Shown piece by piece: positions 8,069-18,342 of a stretch of DNA of 44,636 nucleotides (its first letter is position 1; each line of letters begins with the position of its first letter). Source of the DNA: Roseateles toxinivorans. GTDB taxonomy: Bacteria; Pseudomonadota; Gammaproteobacteria; Burkholderiales; Burkholderiaceae_C. The notes under the pieces were generated by a model that was not told the origin of the DNA, ran no database searches, and worked only from the letters and a program-made list of their open reading frames with translations. The stretch is from contig CAMDHE010000024.1 in the NCBI GenBank assembly GCA_945898095.1, positions 1 to 44,636 on the forward strand, given 5' to 3'. The translations under genes were made by a program, and so were the position numbers.

Positions 8069-8509
8069 ATGAACACCCACGCAAGTCGCCGCCAACCTCG
8101 CCACAGCCATGGTTTCACCTTGATCGAGTTGCTGGTGGTGCTGGTCATCATCGGCATGCTGGGCGCCTTGATCGTGCCGAATGTGCTGAACCGTCTGGAT
8201 GAAGCCAAGGTGACTGCAGCCCGCACGACGGTCGGCAGCCTGGTGCAGCAACTGAAGCTCTACAAACTCGACAACCAGCGCTATCCCAGCGCCGAGCAAG
8301 GCCTGGATGCCTTGGTGCGCAAACCGGCGGTCGGCATCACGCCGCCGAACTGGAAGCCTTATATCGACAAGCTGCCGCTGGATCCTTGGAACCAGCCTTA
8401 CCAATACGCCAACCCGGGCGTCAAAGGCGAGATCGATGTCTACAGCTTCGGAGCCGATGGGCGTATCGGCGGCGAGGGCAATGATGCCGACATCGGCTCC
8501 TGGCAATAA
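8069..8509 (+). CDS. gspG: Type II secretion major pseudopilin GspG
   Basis: Main subunit of the periplasmic pseudopilus, 146 aa. The prepilin peptidase site is G15 before FTLIELLVV, with glutamate at mature position 5. The C-terminal half carries the GspG pattern: LDNQRYPSAEQGLDAL, LPLDPWNQPYQYANPG and the calcium-site stretch SFGADGRIGGEGNDADI. The ATG at 8069 gives a normal short leader; an earlier frame start at 8000 would add residues with no match to the family. First gene of the operon; it overlaps gspH. Confidence 0.96.
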   Translation: MNTHASRRQPRHSHGFTLIELLVVLVIIGMLGALIVPNVLNRLDEAKVTAARTTVGSLVQQLKLYKLDNQRYPSAEQGLDALVRKPAVGITPPNWKPYIDKLPLDPWNQPYQYANPGVKGEIDVYSFGADGRIGGEGNDADIGSWQ

Positions 8510-8942
8510 GCAAAGCGGTTTTACGCTGATCGAGTTGTTGGTCGTGATCGCCTTGATCGCGATTGCCAGCGCCATGGTCAGCCTGTCGCTGCGTGACCCG
8601 GAAGGCGTGCAACTCGAGCGCGAGGCCGAAAGGCTGGTGGCCTTGTTCGAAACCGCGCGGGCCGAAAGCCGGGCCAGCGGCCTGGCCGTGCAATGGCGGC
8701 CAAGCAAAGATGCCAGCGGCGAGGGTTTCGTTTTTCAAGGCTTGCCGCCGGCGATCGCAATGCCTCGGCGCTGGTTGAGCGCGCAGCCCGCGGTCGAGAT
8801 CGCTGGCGACCGGCTGATCCGCCTGGGACCCGAGCCGATGATTGGCGCGCAATCGCTGCATTTGCGGCTGGGGACGCAAAGCCTGAAGCTGGCAACTGAC
8901 GGGCTCGGGCCGTTCGAGGTCAGCCAGATCGCGGCGCCATGA
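8481..8942 (+). CDS. gspH: Type II secretion minor pseudopilin GspH
   Basis: Minor pseudopilin, about 154 aa. Tandem ATG codons at 8481 and 8484 lie inside the end of gspG, giving a 26-29 base overlap and a leader MPTSAPGNKQSG before FTLIELLVVIAL. The mature protein has the GspH pattern of an N-terminal helix, LEREAERLVALFETARAES, and a small beta domain (GLAVQW, GFVFQGL). It ends in an ATGA overlap with gspI. Confidence 0.9.
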   Translation: MMPTSAPGNKQSGFTLIELLVVIALIAIASAMVSLSLRDPEGVQLEREAERLVALFETARAESRASGLAVQWRPSKDASGEGFVFQGLPPAIAMPRRWLSAQPAVEIAGDRLIRLGPEPMIGAQSLHLRLGTQSLKLATDGLGPFEVSQIAAP

Positions 8943-9295
8943 AGGCCCGTGGTTTCACCTTGATCGAAGTGCTGGTGGCGCTGGTCATCGTCGCGATCAG
9001 CCTCGCCGCAGGGGTGAAGGCAGCCGGTGCGTTGACGGCCAACGCGGCCCGCCTGCGCAGCGTCAGCGCCGCCCAATGGTGCGCAGAAAACCAATTGACC
9101 GAGTTGCGCCTGTCCAGGCAGTTCCCGGGCGTCGGCGAGGCCGCCTTTGCCTGCGAGCAATTGGGGCAGAGTTACAGTGGCAAGCTGCTGATCAAGCCGA
9201 CACCGAACCCGAATTTCCATCGCGTCGATGCTTCGGTCAGTGATGAAGATGGCCTGCCGCAATTGACCATCACCACCGTCATGGGACGTTACTGA
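8939..9295 (+). CDS. gspI: Type II secretion minor pseudopilin GspI
   Basis: Minor pseudopilin of 118 aa that, with J and K, forms the pseudopilus tip. A very short leader MKARG precedes FTLIEVLVALVIVAI with glutamate at position 5. The mature part has the GspI features AQWCAENQLTELRL and a C-terminal beta domain. The start overlaps the gspH stop (ATGA) and its last base is the first base of gspJ. Confidence 0.92.
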   Translation: MKARGFTLIEVLVALVIVAISLAAGVKAAGALTANAARLRSVSAAQWCAENQLTELRLSRQFPGVGEAAFACEQLGQSYSGKLLIKPTPNPNFHRVDASVSDEDGLPQLTITTVMGRY

Positions 9296-9960
9296 TGCGC
9301 CGCCGTACCGATAAGCAAAGCGGCTTCACCCTGGTCGAAGTGATGGTGGCGCTGGTGGTGATGAGCTTGATGTCGCTGCTGGCCTGGCGCGGCCTCGACG
9401 GTTTGTTGAAAAGCCGTGACATCACGCAGTCGCATCTGCAACATAGCGCCAGGCTGCAGACCGTCGTGGCGCAATGGGAGCAGGATCTGCTGGCGCTGCA
9501 GGACAGCGGCAATGCCCCCGCGCTGAGCTTCGATGGCGCCACCTTGCGCATCACCCGCCAGCGGCCTGCGGGCATGCAGGTGGTGGCCTGGAGTTTGCGC
9601 GATGGCGGGCTCTACCGCTGGGAAGACCGGCCGGTGCAGACAGTGGCTGCGCTGCAGGAAAGCCTGCAACGCAGCCAGCAGCCGCTGACCCAGGACAAGG
9701 CCCAGCTGCTGACAATCGAGGGTGTCAATGGCTGGCAGGTATTTTTTTACCGCGGCAATGGCTGGAGCAATGCGCAGTCCAGCGACGACCAGGCCGGGCC
9801 TGCGCCAGCCGCATCAGCAGCCAGCGCAGCAGCCAGCGCGACGGCCGGCCCGCCACGCAGCGTCCTGCCCAGCGGGGTGAGGATGATCCTGCAGTTCGCC
9901 CCGGGCAGCGAATTCAGCGGTTCGCTGACCCGCCAGATCGCACTCGGGCCGCAATCATGA
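9295..9960 (+). CDS. gspJ: Type II secretion minor pseudopilin GspJ
   Basis: Minor pseudopilin of the tip complex, 221 aa. Leader MRRRTDKQSG, then FTLVEVMVALVVMSLMSLLAWRG. The body has the GspJ signatures RLQTVVAQWEQDLLALQD and LRDGGLYRWEDRPVQT. An Ala/Ser-rich low-complexity patch near residues 165-185 ([14 protein letters not shown]) interrupts the C-terminal domain and is probably a flexible loop. Overlaps gspK by ATGA. Confidence 0.93.
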   Translation: MRRRTDKQSGFTLVEVMVALVVMSLMSLLAWRGLDGLLKSRDITQSHLQHSARLQTVVAQWEQDLLALQDSGNAPALSFDGATLRITRQRPAGMQVVAWSLRDGGLYRWEDRPVQTVAALQESLQRSQQPLTQDKAQLLTIEGVNGWQVFFYRGNGWSNAQSSDDQAGPAPAASAASAAASATAGPPRSVLPSGVRMILQFAPGSEFSGSLTRQIALGPQS

Positions 9961-10916
9961 GGAGATCGCGTCAACAGAGCGGCGCGGCCTTGCTGACCGC
10001 GTTGATCATCGTGACCCTGGTCGCCACGCTGGCCTCGGCGATGGTCTGGCGCCAATACCAGGCGGTGCAGATCGAAGCCGCCGGGCGGGCGCGGGCGCAG
10101 GCCGGCTGGATCCTGCAAGGCGCGCTGGACTGGGCGAGGCTGATTCTGCGCGAGGATGCGCGCGCCAACCTGAGCGAACCGATCGACCATCTCGGCGAAG
10201 TCTGGGCCGTGCCGCTGGCTGAAGCGCGCTTGTCGACCTTTCTCGCTGCAGATCCAGGCAATGTCGACGATGGCCCGGAGGCATTCTTGTCCGGCAGCAT
10301 CAGCGATGCGCAGGGGCTGTACAACCTGCGCTGGCTGCTGGGTGGCCCGCAATTGCCAGCACAGGAGCTGCGCGTGCTTGAGCGCTTGTGCGACAGCGCC
10401 GGTGTGCCCGCCGGAACGGCTTTGTTGCTGAGCAGCAAGCTGCGCGCAGCTTTCAACGGCGGCTCGAGCAGCAAACCGGATGCGGTCGACCGTCCGCTGC
10501 TGGCCAAGAACATCGATCAAATGGCCTGGTTCGGACTCAGCGCCGACACGGTCGAGCGGCTGCGCCCCTTGGTCACGCTGTTGCCGGTGCTCACCCCGGT
10601 GAACTTGAACACCGCGCCGCGCGAAGTCATCGCAGCGCTGTTCGACGGTATGGACCTGGCTTCGGCGGAACGCCTGGTGCAAGCCCGCCGCGCAGGGCCG
10701 CTGCGCAATACGCAGGCCGCAAAGAACTATTTGCCGACCACTGCGGTCGTCAGCAACGAACGAATCGGCGTGACTTCGGCGTTTTTCTTCGTCAGAGGCA
10801 GCTTGCGACTGGATAACCGCTTGCTCGAGGAACGCTCGCTGGTGCAGCGCATCGGGCTGGACATGCTGGTGCTGGACCGCCAACGCCTGAGCCAAGTGCT
10901 ACCGGCGGGCCGTTGA
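9957..10916 (+). CDS. gspK: Type II secretion minor pseudopilin GspK
   Basis: Large minor pseudopilin that caps the tip, 319 aa from the ATG at 9957 inside the gspJ stop. The leader MRRSRQQSG precedes AALLTALIIVTLVATL; as in other GspK proteins there is no glutamate at mature position 5. Family stretches include SDAQGLYNLRWLL near residue 120 and the helix-hairpin-helix-like segment PVNLNTAPREVIAALF. The longer open frame starting at 9474 is only the alternative frame of gspJ. Confidence 0.93.
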   Translation: MRRSRQQSGAALLTALIIVTLVATLASAMVWRQYQAVQIEAAGRARAQAGWILQGALDWARLILREDARANLSEPIDHLGEVWAVPLAEARLSTFLAADPGNVDDGPEAFLSGSISDAQGLYNLRWLLGGPQLPAQELRVLERLCDSAGVPAGTALLLSSKLRAAFNGGSSSKPDAVDRPLLAKNIDQMAWFGLSADTVERLRPLVTLLPVLTPVNLNTAPREVIAALFDGMDLASAERLVQARRAGPLRNTQAAKNYLPTTAVVSNERIGVTSAFFFVRGSLRLDNRLLEERSLVQRIGLDMLVLDRQRLSQVLPAGR

Positions 10917-10968
10917 GCAAGTGCCGACTCCGACAAGTCTCCTAGAATGCCGCAGCCCCTGACCTTTA

Positions 10969-12204
10969 ATGACTAATCTGCTTATCTTTCTCAACCCGCG
11001 CAGTCGTCTGCGGGCCATGACTCGCCCGTCAGTTGAAGGGCTGCCGCTTGAATACGACTATCTATTGAGTCCGGACGGCGTGCAGATCAGCGCCCAGGGC
11101 CGCTGCGCTGCCGCCTTGCTGCCACGCGCCGACCATGTGATCGCCGTGGCCGCCGAAGCCGATGTCAGTTGGCAACGCATGCAATTGCCGCGTGCGGGCC
11201 GGCAGATGCGCGCCGCCTTGGCCGGCGCCATGGAAGAGTCGCTGTTGGAAGACCCCGAGGATCTGCATTTCGCCATTGAGCCGGAAGCTGCCGGTGGTGA
11301 CCGCGCCTGGGTTGCGATCACCTCGATGCGCTGGCTGGCCGGCCAACTCGCGCAACTCGAAGCCGCCCAGGTTTTTGTCGACAGCGTGGTTCCGTTGGCG
11401 CGGCCCGAGCCGCTGCAGCGCGGACATTTCCATCCATCAGACAGCGATCCCCAGCGGATGCTGCTGAGTTGGAGCGGTCCCGACGGGGTGGCTGAACTGC
11501 TGCTCGAAGGCAATCTGACACGCCAGTTGTTGACGCCGCAAATGCTGCAGACCGCCCAATGGAGCGCCAGCCCGGCCGTCGCAGCAAGGGCCGAACAATG
11601 GCTGGGTGCGCCGGTGAGCGTGCTGACCAACGCCCAGCGCGCGCTGCGGTTGATCGAGAGCAGCTGGAATTTGCGTCAGTTCGAGCTCGCCCCGCGTACC
11701 CGGGGGGTACGCGCCTTGCGGCAACTGCTGCGCGGCTTGATGCGTCCGAACTGGCGGCCGGTACGCTGGGGGCTGGCTGGCCTGATCGTGGTTCAATTGC
11801 TCGGCCTGAATTTGCTCGCCTGGCGACAAAGTCAGCAATTGAAGCAGCAGCGTGCCGCCATCGACGCCACGCTGACCAGCAGCTTTCCGCAATTGCGCGC
11901 CATCCTCGACGCACCGCTGCAGATGCGGCGTGAAACCGAAAAACTGCGGGTCAGTGCGGGCCGACCCGGGGAACAGGATATGGAAACGCTGCTGGCTGCG
12001 GCCGCAAGCCGCTGGCCCGTCGAGCGCACGCTGGAGGCATGGTCCTTCGAGGCCGGCCAGTTGCAACTCTCGGCCAAGGGCTGGAACGAAGCACAGGTCC
12101 AGCAATTCAGCCAGCAGTTGCGCAGCGATGGCTGGCAGATCGATGTCAGCGGGGACCGCGTCAACATCAGCCAGGCAGCGCGCAACAACCCGGTCAAACC
12201 ATGA
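10969..12204 (+). CDS. gspL: Type II secretion platform protein GspL
   Basis: Bitopic inner-membrane protein that holds the GspE ATPase at the platform, 411 aa. The N-terminal cytoplasmic actin-like domain (residues 1 to about 250, with LPLEYDYLLSPDG and MQLPRAGRQMRAALAGAMEE) is followed by one membrane helix (WGLAGLIVVQLLGLNLLAW) and a periplasmic ferredoxin-like domain. The 52-base gap before it is the only break in the G-F operon; it contains TAGAAT, which could be a -10 element, but no convincing -35. Ends in an ATGA overlap with gspM. Confidence 0.92.
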   Translation: MTNLLIFLNPRSRLRAMTRPSVEGLPLEYDYLLSPDGVQISAQGRCAAALLPRADHVIAVAAEADVSWQRMQLPRAGRQMRAALAGAMEESLLEDPEDLHFAIEPEAAGGDRAWVAITSMRWLAGQLAQLEAAQVFVDSVVPLARPEPLQRGHFHPSDSDPQRMLLSWSGPDGVAELLLEGNLTRQLLTPQMLQTAQWSASPAVAARAEQWLGAPVSVLTNAQRALRLIESSWNLRQFELAPRTRGVRALRQLLRGLMRPNWRPVRWGLAGLIVVQLLGLNLLAWRQSQQLKQQRAAIDATLTSSFPQLRAILDAPLQMRRETEKLRVSAGRPGEQDMETLLAAAASRWPVERTLEAWSFEAGQLQLSAKGWNEAQVQQFSQQLRSDGWQIDVSGDRVNISQAARNNPVKP

Positions 12205-12710
12205 AGCAGGCCAGAACTTCAAACCTTCAGCAGCTCAGGGGCCCGCTGCTTGCACATTGGCAAAGCCTGGGCGAACGTGATCGCCTCGTCTTGCGTCTGG
12301 CCTTCACAGGGCTGGCGCTGCTGCTGGTCTGGCTGCTGGCGCTGCAACCGGCAATGCGCGTTCTGCGCGAAACGCCGGCGCAACTCGACGCCGCCGAGCT
12401 GAGCTTGCAACAGATGCAGCGACTGGCGCTCGAAGCGAACGAACTTCGCGCCGTGCCTGCGGTCAGCGCCGAGCAGTCGATGCAGGCTTTGCAAGCGGCC
12501 AGCCAATATCTCGGTCCCCAGGCGAGCCTGACCATTCAAGCAGACAGGGCGGTGCTGAGCTTCAGCGGCATCGCCGGTGCGGCGCTGCAAGCCTGGCTGA
12601 TCGAGGTGCGCAGCGCGGCCAGAGCCAGACCGATACAAGCGCAGGTGCAACGCGGCCCGAAAGGCTATGACGGCAGCATCACGCTGGATCTGGCGGGAGC
12701 TGCGCGATGA
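12201..12710 (+). CDS. gspM: Type II secretion platform protein GspM
   Basis: Small bitopic partner of GspL, 169 aa. The pattern is classic: a short cytoplasmic N-terminus with LAHWQSLGERDRLVLR, one membrane segment (LAFTGLALLLVWLLAL), a periplasmic helix (AAELSLQQMQRLALEANEL) and a small ferredoxin-like domain. ATGA overlaps on both sides. A longer open frame beginning at 12039 inside gspL is rejected. Confidence 0.92.
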   Translation: MKQARTSNLQQLRGPLLAHWQSLGERDRLVLRLAFTGLALLLVWLLALQPAMRVLRETPAQLDAAELSLQQMQRLALEANELRAVPAVSAEQSMQALQAASQYLGPQASLTIQADRAVLSFSGIAGAALQAWLIEVRSAARARPIQAQVQRGPKGYDGSITLDLAGAAR

Positions 12711-13543
12711 TCCGGGCGCCAGCCCGAGCAAGCCGGCAGACAAGACCTGGCGCAGGCCTGGGCTGGAATCTGGCCGCCGCGCTGCTCGGCATGATGCTCG
12801 CTGTGGTCATGTTCGCCCCCGCCAGTTGGCTGGCCCGCGCGGTGGCTTCAGCCAGCAATCAGCAGCTCTTGATCACCGAGACGCGCGGCACCGTCTGGAA
12901 CGGTAGCGGCATGCTGGTGCTGACCGGCGGCAGTGACAGCCGTGACGCCAGCATCCTGCCAGGCAGATTGAGCTGGTCTATCGGTTTGAGGACTTCCGGT
13001 TTGCTGCTGCGCGCCAGCCAGGCCTGTTGCATCAATGGCGAACTGCAAATGCTGCTGAAGCCTGGCCTGGGCCGGGTGGAGATCACGCTGTCGAACCAGG
13101 CCGACTGGCTGGCTCGATGGCCCGCCGCTTGGTTGGCGGGATTGGGAACACCCTGGAACACGCTGCAACTCGGCGGCTCGCTGCGCCTTTCAGCACAAGA
13201 CTTGAGTGTGAAATTTTCCCAGGGACATTGGCGCCAGTCCGGCCAGATCGACATCGAAATGAGCAATCTGTCTTCACGCTTGTCGACACTGGCACCGCTG
13301 GGCAGCTACCGCTTGCGAATCACTCCAGATGCCGGCAATTCGGGCGCCAGCAGCATCAGCTTGTCGACTTCGGACGGTGCGCTGCTGCTGTCAGGCCAGG
13401 GCAGCCTGGGAGGCCCGGGAAAAACCTATTTCAAGGGTGAGGCGGCAAGCGCGCCCGGCCGTGAAACCGCCTTGAACAATCTCCTGAACATCATCGGACG
13501 GCGCCAAGGCGCACGCTCCGTCATATCGATTGGATCAGCATGA
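12707..13543 (+). CDS. gspN: Type II secretion protein GspN
   Basis: GspN is an accessory inner-membrane/periplasmic protein present in only some type II systems. This one has 278 aa with a single N-terminal membrane segment (AALLGMMLAVVMFAPASWLA), then the family opening TETRGTVWNGSGMLVLTGG, and a beta-rich periplasmic body with GKTYFKGEA near the end. It lies between gspM and gspD with ATGA overlaps on both sides. Its exact job is unresolved in the family. Confidence 0.9.
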   Translation: MIRAPARASRQTRPGAGLGWNLAAALLGMMLAVVMFAPASWLARAVASASNQQLLITETRGTVWNGSGMLVLTGGSDSRDASILPGRLSWSIGLRTSGLLLRASQACCINGELQMLLKPGLGRVEITLSNQADWLARWPAAWLAGLGTPWNTLQLGGSLRLSAQDLSVKFSQGHWRQSGQIDIEMSNLSSRLSTLAPLGSYRLRITPDAGNSGASSISLSTSDGALLLSGQGSLGGPGKTYFKGEAASAPGRETALNNLLNIIGRRQGARSVISIGSA

Positions 13544-15702
13544 CTCCGCGTAATGGATTGCTTCGCCTGAAGGCGATACGGCAGAAACCGGCAATATTGG
13601 CGCTGGTCTGTGCAATATCGGCCATGCCATTGCTGGCCGCCGAGACAGCGCCGGCCGCACCGAACCCCGCGAAATCCCCTTCGCGTCCGGCCTTGAAATC
13701 ACGCACGCCGGTGACGCTGAATTTCGTCAACGCCGACATCGAAGCGGTGACACGTGCGATCGGCGTGATGCTCGACCGCCAAATCATCATCGACCCGCGG
13801 GTCAAGGGACAGGTCACTCTGTACAGCGAACAGCCATTGAGTGTGAATGAGGCTTATCTGAGCTATCTCGCAGCCTTGCGCGGCCTGGGCTTCACCATGG
13901 TCGAGAACACCGGCATGCTGAAGTTGATCCCGGAGGCCGACGCCAAATTGCAGGCCGGCTCGGTGGTGGTAGGAACCGCCAAGCAGCGCGGCGACCAGGT
14001 CGTCACGCAGATTTTCCAGATCAATTTCGAGAACGCCAATAATCTGGTCGCCGTGCTGCGGCCGCTGATCAGCCCCAACAACACGATCAATGCCAACCCC
14101 GGCAACAACAGCCTGGTGATCACCGATTACGCCGAAAACCTGCAGCGTCTGGGCAAGATCATCGCAACGCTGGACCAACCGGGCAGCACCGACATCGAGG
14201 TCGTGCCGCTCAAACATGCGATCGCCTCGGATCTCGCCGCGATGGCGCAAAAGCTGACCGATAGCGCGGGGGCTACTGCTACGCCGGGTCAACCGTCCGG
14301 CAATGTCACAGTGCTGGCCGACCCGCGCAGCAACAGCCTGATTCTGCGCGCCGCCAATCCGGCGCGTCTGGCCGCGGCAAGGACTTTGGTCGAGCGCCTT
14401 GACCGGCCATCAGCCGAGAGCGGCAATATCCGCGTCGTTTACCTGAAGAACGCCGATGCGGCCAAGCTGGCGACAGTGCTGCGCGCGGCCTTCAGCAGCA
14501 GTGCCAGCGGCGCTTCTTCTTCAAGCAGCACACCCGTTCCGCCAACCCCGACTGCGGTGGCGCCGGGCGGGGCATCGACTGCGGCAACCACACCGGTGTC
14601 GGCCTCGCAAGGCCCTTCAACCGGCGGTTTCGTGCAGGCCGACCCTTCGACGAATTCACTGATCATCACTGCATCCGAGCCCATGTATCGGCAGATCCGC
14701 GGCGTCATCGACCAACTCGACCAGCGCCGCGCCCAGGTCTATGTCGAGTCGATGATCGTCAAGGTCGACGCCAGCAAGGCCGCCCAGTTCGGCGTGCAAT
14801 GGCAAAACCTGTTCGGGGCCAAGGGCGACAGCAGCATCACCGGACTGGGGACGAATTTCGGCACCGGCAATGCCAATATCGTCAACCTTTCGGCCGCCAC
14901 CGCCCAGGGCTCCAGCGGCATTGCCAGCGCAGTCTCGGGTGGCGTCACGGCCGGCCTGAATATCGGCTTGCTGAAAAAAGTCAGCGACTTCTACACACTC
15001 GGCGCGATCGCCAATTTCCTGGAATCGCAATCGGGCGCCAACGTGCTTTCAACACCGAATCTGGTGGCACTCGACAATGAGGAAGCGAAGATCGTGATCG
15101 GCCAGAATGTGCCTTTCGTGACCGGCTCGTTCACCAACACAGGAGCTGGCACTGGCGGCGCGGTCAACCCGTTCCAGACGATTGACCGCAAGGATGTGGG
15201 TCTGACCCTGCGCATCCGCAGCCAGATCGGCGAAGGTGGCACGGTACGGATGACGGTGTTCCAGGAGAACTCGTCGGTCGTTCCCGGCCTGTCGAGCAGC
15301 GCCGGCCCGACCACCGACAAGAGCTCGATCGAAACCACGGTGGTCGTCGACGACGGCCAGATCCTGGTGCTCGGCGGATTGTTGAAGGATGAATACACCG
15401 ATGGCGAGGACCGGGTGCCCGGCCTTGCCGCGATTCCCTTCGTCGGCAACTTGTTCAAGAGCGAGAACCGCAAACGGGTCAAAACCAACCTGATGGTGTT
15501 CCTGCGTCCGGTGGTGATGCGCAACCAGCAGTCGGCCGACCAGTTGACCCTCGATCGCTACGAGACCATCCGCGCGCTGCAGCAGGTCAGTCAACCCAAG
15601 CCGAGCGCAATCCTGCCCGATACCGGCACGCCGCTGCTGCCTGCCGGACCAGCGACACCGGCGGGCGGTATCAGTACGCCGCGCACCACTGCACCGCAAT
15701 GA
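13540..15702 (+). CDS. gspD: Type II secretion outer-membrane secretin GspD
   Basis: Forms the multimeric outer-membrane channel. It has 720 aa: a signal peptide ([18 protein letters not shown]), N0 domain ([18 protein letters not shown]), repeated N1-N3 domains from about residue 150 to 400, then the secretin core with [26 protein letters not shown] and the signature [15 protein letters not shown] Ser/Pro/Thr-rich insert near residues 320-360 ([11 protein letters not shown]) lies within N3, as in many GspD proteins. No pilotin gene or lipobox is visible here. Overlaps gspN and is 7 bases before gspE. Confidence 0.97.
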   Translation: MTPRNGLLRLKAIRQKPAILALVCAISAMPLLAAETAPAAPNPAKSPSRPALKSRTPVTLNFVNADIEAVTRAIGVMLDRQIIIDPRVKGQVTLYSEQPLSVNEAYLSYLAALRGLGFTMVENTGMLKLIPEADAKLQAGSVVVGTAKQRGDQVVTQIFQINFENANNLVAVLRPLISPNNTINANPGNNSLVITDYAENLQRLGKIIATLDQPGSTDIEVVPLKHAIASDLAAMAQKLTDSAGATATPGQPSGNVTVLADPRSNSLILRAANPARLAAARTLVERLDRPSAESGNIRVVYLKNADAAKLATVLRAAFSSSASGASSSSSTPVPPTPTAVAPGGASTAATTPVSASQGPSTGGFVQADPSTNSLIITASEPMYRQIRGVIDQLDQRRAQVYVESMIVKVDASKAAQFGVQWQNLFGAKGDSSITGLGTNFGTGNANIVNLSAATAQGSSGIASAVSGGVTAGLNIGLLKKVSDFYTLGAIANFLESQSGANVLSTPNLVALDNEEAKIVIGQNVPFVTGSFTNTGAGTGGAVNPFQTIDRKDVGLTLRIRSQIGEGGTVRMTVFQENSSVVPGLSSSAGPTTDKSSIETTVVVDDGQILVLGGLLKDEYTDGEDRVPGLAAIPFVGNLFKSENRKRVKTNLMVFLRPVVMRNQQSADQLTLDRYETIRALQQVSQPKPSAILPDTGTPLLPAGPATPAGGISTPRTTAPQ

Positions 15703-15709
15703 GCTGAGC

Positions 15710-17125
15710 ATGCGCTACCCGCTTCCCTACGCCTTTGCCAAGGCCCATCTGGTGCTGCTTGAAGACGATGGCAGCAGCCTGGTTTTGTGGGCGTCGCCCG
15801 AAGTCAGCCTTTCGACCTTGTCCGAAGTGCAACGGCAATATGTCATCGATCGCCTGGAAAAGGAAGCCGGGGCGACCTTGGCTGAACGGATCAGCGCGGC
15901 CTATGCCGGCAGCGAATCGAGCGCCGCGGTGGTCGTCGGCGAGGTCGAAAGCGCGATCGACCTGTCGCGGATGATGCAGGATCTGCCGGCAGTCGAAGAC
16001 CTGCTCGAAGCCGCCAACGATGCGCCGATCATCCGCATGTTGAATGCCTTGCTGACCCAGGCCGCCAAGGATGGCGCCAGCGACATCCACATCGAACCCT
16101 ATGAGCGCGCCAGCTCGGTGCGCTTTCGCGTCGATGGCACTTTGCGCGAAGTCGTGCAGCCCAATCGCGGCCTGCATGCTGCGCTGATCTCGCGGCTGAA
16201 GATCATGGCCGAGCTTGACATCGCCGAGAAGCGCCTGCCGCAGGACGGACGCATTTCGCTACGCATCGGCGGCCGCGCGATCGATGTGCGCGTTTCGACC
16301 TTGCCTTCGGCCCATGGCGAGCGCGCGGTGCTGCGTTTGCTCGACAAGACCGAATCGAAATTCACGCTCGAAGGCCTGGGCATGAACGGCGAGTTGCTCG
16401 CCTCGTTCCAGCGCCTGGTGCAACAGCCCCACGGCATCGTGCTGGTGACCGGCCCCACCGGCAGCGGCAAGACCACCAGCTTGTATGCCTCGCTGCAGAC
16501 CGTCGATACCGGCACGACCAATGTGCTGACGGTTGAAGATCCGATCGAATATGAGTTGCCCGGCATCGGCCAGACCCAGGTCAATGCCAAGATCGACCTA
16601 AGCTTTGCCAAGGCGCTGCGCGCCATCCTGCGCCAGGACCCGGATGTGATCATGATCGGCGAAATCCGCGACCATGAAACCGCCCAGATCGCGATCCAGG
16701 CTTCGCTGACCGGACATCTGGTGCTGGCCACTTTGCACACCAATGACGCGCCCAGCGCAGTCACAAGGCTGACCGACATGGGCATCGAGCCCTTTCTGCT
16801 CAGTTCGAGCCTGCTTGGCGTGCTCGCACAGCGTCTGGTGCGCAAGCTTTGCGTCTTGTGCAAACGCATCGATGCCCAGGGCCGCTACCAGCCGGTCGGC
16901 TGCGATGCCTGCGCCCGTACCGGTTACAAGGGCCGCACCGGCGTCTATGAGCTGATGGTTGCCGATGAGAAGGTGCGCGGACTGATCCACCAGCGCGCAC
17001 CCGAGACCGAATTGCTGCTGGCAGCAAGGGCCGCCGGTCTGCGTTCGATGCGCGAGGACGGTGAGCATCTGGTTGCGCTGGGGATCACCAGTTCGGCCGA
17101 GCTGTTGCGGGTCACGCGCGAGTAG
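15710..17125 (+). CDS. gspE: Type II secretion ATPase GspE
   Basis: Cytoplasmic hexameric ATPase that drives pseudopilus assembly, 471 aa. N1E-type N-terminus, then the core with [12 protein letters not shown], Walker [10 protein letters not shown] near residues 248-256, Asp box ([12 protein letters not shown]), Walker B ([10 protein letters not shown]) and His box ([11 protein letters not shown]). The zinc module has all four cysteines (CVLC and CDAC), which assigns it to GspE rather than PilT. In operon with gspD and gspF. Confidence 0.97.
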   Translation: MRYPLPYAFAKAHLVLLEDDGSSLVLWASPEVSLSTLSEVQRQYVIDRLEKEAGATLAERISAAYAGSESSAAVVVGEVESAIDLSRMMQDLPAVEDLLEAANDAPIIRMLNALLTQAAKDGASDIHIEPYERASSVRFRVDGTLREVVQPNRGLHAALISRLKIMAELDIAEKRLPQDGRISLRIGGRAIDVRVSTLPSAHGERAVLRLLDKTESKFTLEGLGMNGELLASFQRLVQQPHGIVLVTGPTGSGKTTSLYASLQTVDTGTTNVLTVEDPIEYELPGIGQTQVNAKIDLSFAKALRAILRQDPDVIMIGEIRDHETAQIAIQASLTGHLVLATLHTNDAPSAVTRLTDMGIEPFLLSSSLLGVLAQRLVRKLCVLCKRIDAQGRYQPVGCDACARTGYKGRTGVYELMVADEKVRGLIHQRAPETELLLAARAAGLRSMREDGEHLVALGITSSAELLRVTRE

Positions 17126-17127
17126 CC

Positions 17128-18339
17128 ATGCCCGCGTACAAATACGAGGCGCTGAGCGCTGCTGGCCAAGCCAGCAGCGGCATGATCGAAGCCGACAACC
17201 CGCGCGCCGCCCGGGCGATGCTGCGCGCCCAGGGCCTGGTGCCGCTGTCGATGCTGGCGGTGCAACAACATGGCCAGGAATCGGAAAGCCGCTTCAAACG
17301 CCGCGTTTTCAGCGCCACCGCGTTGGCTGTCTGGACGCGTCAACTGGCTGGCCTGGTCGGCTCGGGCCTGCCGATCGAACGCGCCTTGACTGCTCTGGCC
17401 GATGAGAGTGAAGACTCGCGCATCGCCGAGTTGCTGTCGCAGCTGAAGGCCGAAGTCAATGCTGGCTCGACCTTTGCCCGTGCCCTGGGCAGCGCGCCGC
17501 GTGAATTCGATCCCGTTTACCGCGGCGTGGTCGCTGCCGGCGAGCAAAGTGGCGCCCTGGGTCAGGTGCTGGAGCGGCTGGCCGAAGATCTGGAAGAACG
17601 CCGCGATCTCGCCGCCAAGCTGATCGGCGCGATGGCCTATCCGGCGATCGTGTCGCTGATCGCCTTGCTGATCGTGATTTTTCTGGTCACTTATGTGGTG
17701 CCGCAGATCGCCACCGTCTTCACCAGTTCGAAGCGCGCCCTGCCCTTTCTGACCGTCAGCATGCTGGCAATCAGCGCCTTCGTGCTCGAATGGGGCTGGC
17801 TGATGTTATTGGCCGTCATCGGCGCAGCCACCACGCTGTCCTGGGCCTTGCGCCGCGAGGCATTCCGCCAGCGCTTCGATGCGGCCTTCCTGAAATTGCC
17901 GCTGCTCGGCCGGCTCGCGCGGGGCTATAACGCCGCCCGCTTTGCCGGCACGCTGGCGATGCTGGCCGGGGCTGGCGTGCCGATCCTGAAAGCCCTGCAG
18001 GCTGCGGCCGAGACGCTTTCGAACCGCGCGATGCGGGCCGATGCGCTCGACGCTCTGGTGCAGGTCAGGGAAGGCGCACCTCTCGGCGCGGCCCTGGCCG
18101 GCAAGAAGCGTTTCCCGGGCTTGCTGGCGATGTTTGCCAGGCTTGGCGAGCAGACTGGCCAGTTGCCACAGATGCTCGAGCGTGCGGCGCGTCAGCTGAG
18201 CGTCGAAGTGCAGCGCCGTGCGATGGCCGCAGCGACCTTGCTCGAGCCGCTGCTGATCGTCGCAATGGGCGCGGTGGTGCTGCTGATCGTGCTGGCGGTG
18301 CTGCTGCCCATCATCCAGTTGAACACCTGGGTCAAGTAG
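17128..18339 (+). CDS. gspF: Type II secretion platform protein GspF
   Basis: Polytopic inner-membrane core of the platform, 403 aa. It starts with the family opening MPAYKYEALSAAGQ and has two homologous halves, each with the pattern of LAVWTRQLAGLVGSGLPIE and FAGTLAMLAGAGVPILKAL, and three membrane segments (LIALLIVIFLVTYVV; LMLLAVIGAATTLSW; LLIVAMGAVVLLIVLAVLLP). Last gsp gene of the operon. No prepilin peptidase gene is near, so PilD must act from elsewhere; the pilT gene at 36053 suggests a type IV pilus system in the same genome. Confidence 0.97.
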   Translation: MPAYKYEALSAAGQASSGMIEADNPRAARAMLRAQGLVPLSMLAVQQHGQESESRFKRRVFSATALAVWTRQLAGLVGSGLPIERALTALADESEDSRIAELLSQLKAEVNAGSTFARALGSAPREFDPVYRGVVAAGEQSGALGQVLERLAEDLEERRDLAAKLIGAMAYPAIVSLIALLIVIFLVTYVVPQIATVFTSSKRALPFLTVSMLAISAFVLEWGWLMLLAVIGAATTLSWALRREAFRQRFDAAFLKLPLLGRLARGYNAARFAGTLAMLAGAGVPILKALQAAAETLSNRAMRADALDALVQVREGAPLGAALAGKKRFPGLLAMFARLGEQTGQLPQMLERAARQLSVEVQRRAMAAATLLEPLLIVAMGAVVLLIVLAVLLPIIQLNTWVK

Positions 18340-18342
18340 GCA

